A stretch of 64,000 nucleotides of DNA from positions 558,001 to 622,000 of the forward strand of contig JAHHIA010000001.1 in the NCBI GenBank assembly GCA_019359045.1, read 5' to 3'. The notes below the pieces were generated by a model, which was not told the DNA's origin, did no database searches, and was given only the letters and a program-made list of their open reading frames with translations. A program made the position numbers and the translations under genes. The stretch comes from Scytolyngbya sp. HA4215-MV1 (GTDB lineage: Bacteria > Cyanobacteriota > Cyanobacteriia > Leptolyngbyales > Leptolyngbyaceae). This document shows, one piece after another, positions 28,237-35,822 of this stretch (its first letter is position 1; every line of letters begins with the position of its first letter).

Positions 28237-28650
28237 GTTTCAGTCCCCTTGCGGGGAAGTGGTGATGAAAGTTTACCGTAATAGATAAGCAGCTTCCTTC
28301 GCAATGGCAGTCCCGTTTCAGTCCCCTTGCGGGGAAGTGGTGATGAAAGTATTGCAGTGTGGAGTGCGCGTGATCCGATCTTTTTGTAGTTTCAGTCCCC
28401 TTGCGGGGAAGTGGTGATGAAAGCTGTCCGTTTTTGGTTCTCCAGCTCTGCCACCCGGTGGAGTGTTTCAGTCCCCTTGCGGGGAAGTGGTGATGAAAGA
28501 GTAATTGGTAACACGGCTTTTATAGTTGCTAGTGCAACTAAATTTCAGTCCCCTTGCGGGGAAGTGGTGATGAAAGGATGAAGGTGCTCAGGAAGTTTCA
28601 GGGTTGTATCGTTTCGTTTCAGTCCCCTTGCGGGGAAGTGGTGATGAAAG
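28237..28650 (-). CRISPR. CRISPR array, six 35-bp repeats and five spacers
   Basis: Repeats at 28237-28271, 28315-28349, 28389-28423, 28465-28499, 28542-28576 and 28616-28650; all identical except that the fifth starts A instead of G on the plus strand. Spacers are 43, 39, 41, 42 and 39 bp. On the minus strand the repeat starts CTTTCATCACCAC, contains the stem CCCCGCAAGGGG and ends ACTGAAAC, the canonical 3' handle of type I/III repeats. The leader and cas2 remnant at higher coordinates agree with minus-strand transcription. Confidence 0.97.
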
Positions 28651-28946
28651 TGGGGCGGCTAAAATCCGCTCTGGATAGAGGCTCCTGGGCGGAAATCGAC
28701 GCAAGTCAAAAATGACTCGCAACAACCGCTTTTCCTTTTCAATAACTTAACTAGCTAGCGTCTAAAATGCCTACTGAACAGGGCATCGACGCAATCTGAC
28801 GAAATTATGCGGTTTTCAAGGTGCGGCTGGATCGCGTCGATTGGAGCGCGACCGCCATATCCTAGTATGCTCTTTCTATAAAGTCAATGGAAGAAAAAAA
28901 AAGAAGCAAGAGGAATGATGGATGTGCCAGTAACTGAACTTTCTAC
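28651..28946 (-). promoter_or_regulatory. Probable CRISPR leader
   Basis: Non-coding 296 bp between the leader-proximal repeat and the cas2 remnant. It contains the word atcgacgcaa twice (about 28697 and 28785) and the related gcgtcgattgg (28836). Position between cas2 and the array fits a leader; promoter elements were not resolved. Confidence 0.6.
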
Positions 28947-29170
28947 CTAAACGATATAAAGCTGGGGAGGGGGCTGGGGTGGGTTGCTGCCAATAGTCAA
29001 GGTTCTGGGTAAACAATCTGCCGCAATCCAGTAAAAACGCACATTGTCTTCAGCGGGTTTCACTCGTCGTTTGACCTGATTGTGCAATTTCTTTATTTCT
29101 GGCAATGAAATGAAACATTCAACACACTCAATTGCACCCGTCTGCCATACCCTTCTAAAAAAGTTGCCAG
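28947..29170 (-). pseudogene. cas2: cas2 remnant, frameshifted and 5'-truncated
   Basis: The 3' part reads ECFISLPEIKKLHNQVKRR, VKPAEDNVRFYWIAADCL and ends PPQPPPQLYIV, the Cas2 C-terminal half. Immediately upstream another frame reads LATFLEGYGRRVQLSV, the preceding Cas2 segment. The two join if one T is restored in GTGTTGAATG near 29120-29122 (giving VFECF). Upstream of ~29170 an in-frame TGA ends the homology, and the catalytic N-terminal YDI region is gone. Lies next to the leader, as cas2 usually does. Confidence 0.82.
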
Positions 29171-29277
29171 TCATGCACCGAAACTACGGTGGGCGGCGCG
29201 TTATGGCGTTGCCCAACACATCCTATGCAATCATGACCAAAGGCTGTCGAGTTCATAGGTGCAGTTCAAGCACCGCC

Positions 29278-29871
29278 CTACCCTCTTTCACCCGTTACGC
29301 TGGCAGCGGCGAAAAAAAAAGGATACAGGAAGTTGGTGAGATACAAAATATTGACAGCAATCATCAGCCCTTTGCCAACCCAGGAGTCGATTTTGGGGAA
29401 GACGTAAAGCGTGGATGCCAGCACCATGAGGCGTTCCAAAACAGAGACGATACGACCATGGTATTTAGGGTCCCAGTAGGAAATCGGACTGATAAAACGA
29501 TAGTTGCTGAAGGGAAAAAAGTGGCGATGGGCATCGTCGTGGTGGACCGGCAAATCGAGAAATGAATGGAACAACATGCTCCAGAACAGAATTTCGACCC
29601 TTTGCCAGCCATAGTGTCGAGCAATCAAAATGCCGATGATTGCCAGGGGGATGGAGTGAAAGGCAGCAGTCCAGTTTTGCCAGAAGGGTTGCCAATACAT
29701 CTCCGTCCAAATTTGACGCTCTGGTAGCCGCTGGATCAGCTTTGCCCAAAAGTACAACACAAAGATAGGGAGGTCGGGCAGGATGGCACCGATCGCGATC
29801 GTCAGAGCTGCTTGCGGTTTTTGATCGATCAGCAAAGCGAGGTTGATGATGGCATGGCTGGGGGTATTCAA
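29278..29871 (-). CDS. Membrane protein resembling metal-dependent hydrolases
   Basis: 197 residues with about five hydrophobic segments. Conserved polar clusters: HAIINLALL at the start, GAILPDLP, AAFHSIPLA and FHSFLDLPVHHDDAHRHFF, which could bind metal as in YbcI/YdjM-like membrane proteins. Widespread in cyanobacteria with no assigned role. Strand and position do not link it to the CRISPR remnants. Confidence 0.65.
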   Translation of the reverse strand: MNTPSHAIINLALLIDQKPQAALTIAIGAILPDLPIFVLYFWAKLIQRLPERQIWTEMYWQPFWQNWTAAFHSIPLAIIGILIARHYGWQRVEILFWSMLFHSFLDLPVHHDDAHRHFFPFSNYRFISPISYWDPKYHGRIVSVLERLMVLASTLYVFPKIDSWVGKGLMIAVNILYLTNFLYPFFFAAASVTGERG

Positions 29872-30003
29872 GACAGACTGCCCGTAAAAGATGCATTGAT
29901 TCTAAACCACATCCTTGATCTCACAGTACAATCCCGCTTGAAATTGGAACAATTGCAGAGTTCAGTCAACCGAACAGTTCTGCCGTTTGATGGACTCAAC
30001 AGT

Positions 30004-30780
30004 TTAGCCGTTTTTGCGGGCAACTTGTACAGCAGAAAGAAACGTGAGCTGTACGTGCTCTCCCAATTTTTCTAGCTTCTTTCGCAATGCTGCAAAGAGT
30101 AACTCTTTTGTAGGTGGCTCCAATTTGCCAAAGGTACTCACCAGCTTGAGATAATCATCCAGGCGATAGGTGACTTCACAAGTCGTTTGCTCGACGACTA
30201 ACGCCCGAAAACAACCGGAATCTAAAATCTCTTGACCAAATCCCTGCAAAATCTCGGCTTGAACCTCCGCCCCTTCGTAGTGACTGAAAGAAGGGGCATA
30301 AGCCTGGTAAACTTCCTCGATCGCCTGGTAAACCTCGTATTTCGGTTCGGGGGTAAGATTCCAAAGCAGGATCAGAAAACCGTTGTCGCGCATTGCAGCG
30401 GCTGCCTTGGTATATCGAATTTCTGGCGGTATCCAGTGAAAGGCATTGGCAGAGAGAACAGCATTGAATTGTTTAGCTTCTAATTCCCACTCCTCAAAAG
30501 CAGTATTGCAAATCATCACATTTGGATAGCGATCGCAGTTCTGTCGTGCCAGATGACAAAAATCCTGGTTTGGTTCAAGACAGGTCATTGAAAAACCCAA
30601 TTGGGCAAAAGCCACCGTCGCATTTCCGGGTCCACAACCAACCTCCAGAATTGATGCATCTGAGGCAAGTTGAGCCAAAGCAACCGATCGATCGACGAGT
30701 GCTTTGGGATAGTGTGGTCTAGCGTTGTAATAAATATCAGCAACAGGAGAGTACCAATTCCTGCGCTGTTCTAAATCCAT
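30004..30780 (-). CDS. Class I SAM-dependent methyltransferase
   Basis: About 258 residues from ATG 30780 (MDLEQRRNWY); an ATG at 30819 would add 13. SAM motif I ILEVGCGPGNATVAFA, acidic loop CLEPNQD, motif IV NAFHWIPPEI, and LILLWNL. Resembles generic UbiE/trans-aconitate-type methyltransferases; substrate unknown. Confidence 0.9.
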   Translation of the reverse strand: MDLEQRRNWYSPVADIYYNARPHYPKALVDRSVALAQLASDASILEVGCGPGNATVAFAQLGFSMTCLEPNQDFCHLARQNCDRYPNVMICNTAFEEWELEAKQFNAVLSANAFHWIPPEIRYTKAAAAMRDNGFLILLWNLTPEPKYEVYQAIEEVYQAYAPSFSHYEGAEVQAEILQGFGQEILDSGCFRALVVEQTTCEVTYRLDDYLKLVSTFGKLEPPTKELLFAALRKKLEKLGEHVQLTFLSAVQVARKNG

Positions 30781-30842
30781 AGATGCTCTGGCATGGATTG
30801 CTTGTCTAGGGTCTTGCATCAGCTGGCGCGAAAGAATCCATT

Positions 30843-31541
30843 CTAGGCCGCGATCGATTTGATGGGATCTTGAATCATGCCATCTTCGAGATAGGTCACG
30901 CGATCGGCAACATCAATAATGCGAGGATCATGGGTCACCATGAGAACTGTACGTCCCTGCTCTTTTGCCAGGTGGCGCAATAGATCAATCACCGCATGTC
31001 CACTTTTAGAGTCCAAAGCGGCAGTGGGTTCATCTGCCATGATCAGTTTGGGATCCCCTGCCAGAGCACGGGCGATCGCCACACGCTGCTTTTGACCACC
31101 GGATAAGTCGCGGGGCAGTTGGTTCGCTTTATCTGCCATACCCGTTTGGGCTAACAGATGCTTTGCCTGTTGTTTGGCGGCTGATCCCCGAATGCCTTTA
31201 ACTTTGAGGGCAAGCTCCACATTTTCAACCGCGGTGAGGGCAGGAAATAAATTAAATCCTTGAAAGATGAAACCAATATTTTCTAAGCGAAAGCGAGAGA
31301 GGCGCGATCGAGACAGGCGGGTGATCTCTTGTCCTAGCAATTGAACTTTACCGCTGGTGGGGGTCATCATCCCTGCCAGGATTGAAAGGAGCGTCGTTTT
31401 GCCTGACCCAGACGGTCCCATGAGCAACTGGATATCTCCAGCTCGGACATCCAGATCGACTTTTTTCAAAACTTGAAATTTTTCTGACCCAGAACGGAAT
31501 TCCATACCAATTCCTCTGGCTGTGACTGCTTCTGCACTCAT
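30843..31541 (-). CDS. DevA/LolD-type ABC transporter ATPase
   Basis: 232 residues from ATG 31541 (MSAEAVTARGIGM); upstream starts to 31712 would add up to 57 poorly conserved residues. Walker A GPSGSGKTT, signature LSGGQKQR, Walker B LIMADEPTAALD, switch VMVTHDPRI: the MacB/LolD/DevA family that works with FtsX-type permeases. No permease or membrane-fusion gene is adjacent, so its complex must be encoded elsewhere. Confidence 0.88.
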   Translation of the reverse strand: MSAEAVTARGIGMEFRSGSEKFQVLKKVDLDVRAGDIQLLMGPSGSGKTTLLSILAGMMTPTSGKVQLLGQEITRLSRSRLSRFRLENIGFIFQGFNLFPALTAVENVELALKVKGIRGSAAKQQAKHLLAQTGMADKANQLPRDLSGGQKQRVAIARALAGDPKLIMADEPTAALDSKSGHAVIDLLRHLAKEQGRTVLMVTHDPRIIDVADRVTYLEDGMIQDPIKSIAA

Positions 31542-31724
31542 TTCCGATCGGGTTTGGGGAAGCGTGGTTGCAACAGGGTAAAGGGTCTGGCAGGGGCGTT
31601 CCAGGATCTCAAGTTGGTAGGCAGTCATGGGGTTCAATATTGCAGGATTCATACTTCTTAGACAGAGGGGCAATCGAAAAAGTTCATAAAAAACGTTGCC
31701 GCTTTCTGCCAACTTTGCTGCCCT

Positions 31725-33098
31725 TTACTGCCAGCCAGGAATCCAGGAAGTGCCAGCTAGGGGGAGCTTTGCCATGGCAGCAGCTTCGACAGTGAGTGCT
31801 ACGAGGTCTTCTCGTTCGAGATGATGCACATTTTGCTTGCCGCAGGCGCGGGCGATCGTCGTCAGTTCCATGTTCAGCGTTTGCAGGTAATTTTTGACCC
31901 GTCGCGCACCCACTTCGGGTTCCAGCCGCTTTTCCAATTGAGCATCTTGAGTTGTGACACCCACAGGACATTTGCCCGTGTGGCAGTGATGACAGGTGCC
32001 GGGAGTCGTGCCGATCGCGGTGTAGTCGGCGTGGGCAGAGTGGTGTTCGCCATTTTGGATATAGGTTTCGCTATTGCATCCTAAAGCCACTAATACGCCC
32101 TGACCGATCGAGACGGCATCAGCTCCCAGCGCGATCGCTTTTGCCACATCGGCTCCCGTGCGAACGCCGCCAGAGACAATCAACTGCACCGTGCCTTTCA
32201 TATCCATTTCTTCGAGCGCTTCTACGGCTTGCCGCACGGCTGCCAGCGTGGGAATGCCGACATGCTCAATGAACACCATCTGCGTGGCTGCGGTGCCGCC
32301 CTGCATGCCATCGACCACAATTACATCTGCGCCAGCCTGGACGGCTAGTTTGACATCATTGTAGGTCCGGGAAGCACCGACTTTGACATAGATCGGTTTT
32401 TCCCAGTCGGTCAGTTCACGAAACTGTTGAATCTTGATGGTTAAATCGTCGGGTCCGGTCCAGTCGGGATGGCGGCAGGCAGAGCGCTGGTCAATGCCTT
32501 CGGGCAGGGTTCGCATGGCAGCAACCCGAGGGTTGATTTTTTGCCCCAGCAACATGCCGCCGCCACCAGGTTTAGCCCCTTGTCCAATGACAATTTCGAT
32601 CGCATCAGCACGGCGCACATCATCAGGATTGAAGCCGTAGCGGGAGGGTAAGCATTGATAGATCAGGGTTTTGGAAGAGAGTCGTTCTTCTGAGGTCATA
32701 CCGCCATCGCCCGTGGTCGTGGAGGTGCCCATGGCAGTGGCAGCACGACCCAGCGCTTCTTTAACGTTGGCAGAGAGGGAACCAAAACTCATACCAGCGA
32801 TCGTGATAGGGATGTCGAGTTCGATCGGTTTGGTGGCATAGCGAGTGCCGAGTACCGTTTTAGTAGAGCACTTTTCGCGATAGCCTTCCAGGGGATAGCG
32901 CGAAAGCGATGCACCCAAAAACACCAGATCATCAAAGTGCGGCAATCGTCGTTTTGCACCCAGTCCGCGAATTTCGTAAAGTCCGTGGGCAGCCGCGTTT
33001 TGAATGTATTGCAAGGTGCGGCGATCGTATCCCCAAGACTCTTCGCGAGAAAGATATTGATGAGTTTGAGTAGGGTCTGTAGTCATAAGATGGGGCAT
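31725..33098 (-). CDS. mgsC: N-methylglutamate synthase FMN subunit (glutamate-synthase domain-2 type)
   Basis: 457 residues. FMN-dependent glutamate-synthase core: IAGMSFGSLS, GDGGMTSEER, GQGAKPGGGGML, VKVGASRTYND, DGMQGGTAAT, IVSGGVRTGADVAKA, and a Cys cluster CHHCHTGKCPVGV for the Fe-S centre. Encoded with a separate class II amidotransferase (mgsA) and GXGXG subunit (mgsB), and beside soxBDAG-type genes. That combination marks N-methylglutamate synthase, which makes N-methylglutamate from methylamine-derived nitrogen. A repeat of ~470 bp separates it from mgsB. Confidence 0.8.
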   Translation of the reverse strand: MPHLMTTDPTQTHQYLSREESWGYDRRTLQYIQNAAAHGLYEIRGLGAKRRLPHFDDLVFLGASLSRYPLEGYREKCSTKTVLGTRYATKPIELDIPITIAGMSFGSLSANVKEALGRAATAMGTSTTTGDGGMTSEERLSSKTLIYQCLPSRYGFNPDDVRRADAIEIVIGQGAKPGGGGMLLGQKINPRVAAMRTLPEGIDQRSACRHPDWTGPDDLTIKIQQFRELTDWEKPIYVKVGASRTYNDVKLAVQAGADVIVVDGMQGGTAATQMVFIEHVGIPTLAAVRQAVEALEEMDMKGTVQLIVSGGVRTGADVAKAIALGADAVSIGQGVLVALGCNSETYIQNGEHHSAHADYTAIGTTPGTCHHCHTGKCPVGVTTQDAQLEKRLEPEVGARRVKNYLQTLNMELTTIARACGKQNVHHLEREDLVALTVEAAAMAKLPLAGTSWIPGWQ

Positions 33099-33169
33099 CC
33101 CTAAAGAAATTGACTGGGCTTAAAAGTCTTGGAAAATGGTATGACGAGAGGCAGAGCCTCAGAGGGTGT

Positions 33170-33480
33170 TTGAAAAGGTGCTCGCTGTGATGTTGAGCAC
33201 TCAGAGATCCCCCCTAGCCCCCTTAAAAAGGCTACCGTGTACACACAAGTCTTCTGATCGAGCCTAGGTCGGGTTGTGATCCTCCCTAGCCCTGCTTAAA
33301 AAGGAGGGAACCAGATCGGAAGTCCCCCTTTTTAAGGGGGATTTAAGGGGGAGCTTTAACGCTTAGCTACAGACGCAGCACTTGTGTGTACGCCGTAGCT
33401 TAAAAAGGGGGGATCAGCCTCAAAGTCCCCCTTTTTTCTAGCGCAGCGGTGCGTTAGCACGGGGATTTAGGGGGATCGTG
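33170..33480. repeat. Composite inverted repeat / MITE-like element between mgsC and mgsB
   Basis: Contains three blocks of the cyanobacterial agtccccctttttaaggggg type and an internal inverted pair: taccgtgtacacacaagt (33233-33250) against acttgtgtgtacgccgta (33381-33398). Outer blocks cccccctagccccctta and aggggga are also inverted. No ORF. A related sequence lies at 49345-49447. The rest of the 33099-33569 gap is unremarkable. Confidence 0.75.
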
Positions 33481-33569
33481 TCTGTTTCTACTTACGAAAG
33501 GACTTTTAAAACATCCTCTTAGGGGACGTTCCCAGGCTGAACCCATGAACGAGAAGTAATCGTCCATCG

Positions 33570-34268
33570 CTAATACTCCTGATCGGCATCTGCGTTCCAG
33601 TGATAGAGCTGTCGAGCAGAAGCCACCCGTTTGAAGTCTTGGGGCTGATAGGACAATCCGGCTTGCGCCAAAAGCTCCCCAACCGTTTGATAATCGGCTT
33701 CCATCATCGGTTCGATCTGCGCGTCTGCTCCCAGCGATTTGATCTGTCCGCGGATATAAATCACGGCTTCGTAGAGCGAATCGCCCAGGGCATCACCCGC
33801 ATTACCGCAGATAACGATGCGTCCTGCTTGTGCCATAAACGCCGAGAAGCTACCCACACTGCCACCCACCACAATATCTGCCCCTTTGAGCGAAATACCA
33901 CAACGGAGGCTGGCATCGCCATCGATCACCAACAGTCCCCCATGCGCCGAAGCCCCGGCAGAAACCGAGGCAAACCCTTTGACATGCACGCGTCCCGACA
34001 TCATATTTTCGGCAACCCCGGTGCCCGCATTGCCAAAGATGGTAATGGTTGCCTGTTTGTTCATACTGGCAGTGTAATAGCCTGTATGCCCCATGATTTC
34101 AACGTCGATCGTCGCATCTAATCCCACTGCTAAATTATGTGCTCCATCCGGATTGAGAAGGGTGATTTTCGGAGTTTCAGAGTTAAGTTCGCGATGGAGA
34201 AAGTGATTAACCTGACGAAGCGAGGTTTGGGCAAGATCAAAGGTAACCTTAGAGATTACACGTTCCAT
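33570..34268 (-). CDS. mgsB: N-methylglutamate synthase GXGXG subunit
   Basis: 232 residues matching the C-terminal right-handed beta-helix of glutamate-synthase alpha chains: repeated GXXGXG turns (GHTGYYTASMN, FGNAGTGVAENMM, GGLLVIDGDAS, VICGNAGDALGDS). It has the GlxC/MgsB length as a free-standing subunit. Its start overlaps the end of mgsA by 13 bp. Confidence 0.85.
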   Translation of the reverse strand: MERVISKVTFDLAQTSLRQVNHFLHRELNSETPKITLLNPDGAHNLAVGLDATIDVEIMGHTGYYTASMNKQATITIFGNAGTGVAENMMSGRVHVKGFASVSAGASAHGGLLVIDGDASLRCGISLKGADIVVGGSVGSFSAFMAQAGRIVICGNAGDALGDSLYEAVIYIRGQIKSLGADAQIEPMMEADYQTVGELLAQAGLSYQPQDFKRVASARQLYHWNADADQEY

Positions 34269-35152
34269 ACATAAATCTCCTCTGGGGCGGGTTCGTAGAT
34301 GTGGGCGTGTTTGACCTGGGGCAGATGGGCGAGAGAGCGAAATTCGGAGGCGATCGCCACATACTCATCTGTCTCAGCAACCACTGCTGGTTTGCAGGCA
34401 AAGGCATCGCGCACTAACGCCAACTTGTCTGCCGTTCCCATCAGAAAGGTATAAAAGCCGTCGAGTGCCTCAAACCCTTTCTGCAAAGCAGTTGCCAAAT
34501 CATCGCCTTCCCGCATCCGCCATTCCAAAAAGCGACAGGCAGCTTCAGTATCGTTGTCGGTTTCAAAATGGATGCCGCGCGGTTCTAATTTGCGGCGAAT
34601 TTCATTAGGGTTGGACAGCGAACCGTTATGTACCAGGCAAAAATCTTCTCCAGCAGTGAAAGGGTGGGCATGGGCAGGGGTGACGGCGGACTCGGTTGCC
34701 ATACGGGTGTGGGCAACGACGTGAGATCCCTTCAGGTCTTTAAAGTGGTAGCGATCGGCAACTTCAGTAGGATTGCCCGCATCTTTGTAAAGGTCGATCG
34801 CTCGCCCCGTCGAGAGGACATGCAACTGGGGATAGTGGGCTTTTAACCAGGGTTTCAGGGTGGTAGATGGCAAATCTGTGGTCAAAACTGCTTGATTCCC
34901 GTGGGGCTGTAGCTCTGCTTCTTTGCTCATTTGGGTTTGCAGAGCTTGACTCAGGTCTTGCCAGGGAAAATCTTTGCCTCCTGAGTAGAGGCTGTATTTG
35001 CGATAGGGATCAGCTAGGGTTTGGGTGAAGACGGCGAGTCCAGCCGAGTCAGGGCCGCGTTCACCCATGCCGATGAGCATGGGTACGGTGAGTTCGCCGA
35101 GGGAATCGCGTAGATGGGGTTGTTTGATTAGTAGTCCGATGATGCCGCACAT
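34256..35152 (-). CDS. mgsA: N-methylglutamate synthase class II glutamine amidotransferase subunit
   Basis: 298 residues from ATG 35152, chosen because Met-Cys-Gly (MCGIIGLL) exposes the Ntn nucleophile Cys2 after Met removal; the frame is open further upstream but without conservation. Motifs: GERGPDSAGLAVF, GSHVVAHTRMATESAVTPAH, LVHNGSLSNPNEIR. Homologous to GlxB. Follows mgdD by 25 bp in the operon. Confidence 0.87.
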   Translation of the reverse strand: MCGIIGLLIKQPHLRDSLGELTVPMLIGMGERGPDSAGLAVFTQTLADPYRKYSLYSGGKDFPWQDLSQALQTQMSKEAELQPHGNQAVLTTDLPSTTLKPWLKAHYPQLHVLSTGRAIDLYKDAGNPTEVADRYHFKDLKGSHVVAHTRMATESAVTPAHAHPFTAGEDFCLVHNGSLSNPNEIRRKLEPRGIHFETDNDTEAACRFLEWRMREGDDLATALQKGFEALDGFYTFLMGTADKLALVRDAFACKPAVVAETDEYVAIASEFRSLAHLPQVKHAHIYEPAPEEIYVWNV

Positions 35153-35177
35153 GGGGTGGAGGGGTAAGGGGGTGGGG

Positions 35178-35822
35178 TTAAAGTTCAACGTTTGTGATGG
35201 TGCCGCCAAATTCGGTGGCGATCGCAACCAAGGTTTGCCATAGATAGTTGCCAAAAGTGCCGTCACACCAGAGGCGATAGAAGGGATGTCCGTTGTGTTC
35301 GCCGGGCAGGAGGGTGACGACAACACCGATCAAGGAGGTGAGCAGGATGGGGCGATCTGCCAGGATGAGGGCACGAAAGTTGAGGTTGCACGTTTGTTGG
35401 AGCAATTCATGGGTAGCTGGGCCAGAAAGGGCGATCGCCAGGTCTTGGCGTAAGACGGGATAGACTTTGGCGGGCGGAGTTTGGCAAGCCATTGCCAGTT
35501 GCGGGGCGAGGCGGCTGGAAAGGCTATCTTCGATCAGAAATTCGCTCAGTCCCAGACGGGCGATGATGCCAGCGCTAGGATTAGGTAAGGGACACCAGGA
35601 ATTAGGGCGATCGGGAATGGTAAGCCCCTGACTGGCTAACCAATCGGCAGCGTTGGCTCCTTTGACGCCGAAGCGCGTCAGGCAGGAGCGATCGGTAAGA
35701 ATGAGCGGAGAAGTTGTGGGGGGCGATACGGTCAGTACAGGCATTCCGTTGATTGCCTGCCAGTTACCGGGTAAGGATTGCAGTAGGTCATGGATGGGGC
35801 TAAGTCGAAGAGGCGTGTTCAT
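35178..35822 (-). CDS. mgdD: N-methylglutamate dehydrogenase, SoxG-like gamma/delta subunit
   Basis: 214 residues, SoxG (GcvT-like fold) size. Motifs LTDRSCLTRFGVKGANAADW and VVVTLLPGEHNGHPFYRLW. Start overlaps the stop of mgdC (ATGA, 35819-35822). In NMG dehydrogenase and sarcosine oxidase the subunit helps form the folate chamber. Confidence 0.8.
   Translation of the reverse strand: MNTPLRLSPIHDLLQSLPGNWQAINGMPVLTVSPPTTSPLILTDRSCLTRFGVKGANAADWLASQGLTIPDRPNSWCPLPNPSAGIIARLGLSEFLIEDSLSSRLAPQLAMACQTPPAKVYPVLRQDLAIALSGPATHELLQQTCNLNFRALILADRPILLTSLIGVVVTLLPGEHNGHPFYRLWCDGTFGNYLWQTLVAIATEFGGTITNVEL

Noticed and set aside
28237-28650. Type II CRISPR with tracrRNA
   Set aside because: No cas9, no anti-repeat seen, and repeat length/handle are of type I/III form.
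29080-29565. 161-codon plus-strand ORF
   Set aside because: Crosses the cas2 remnant and the 29278 membrane-protein gene on the opposite strand; no family features.
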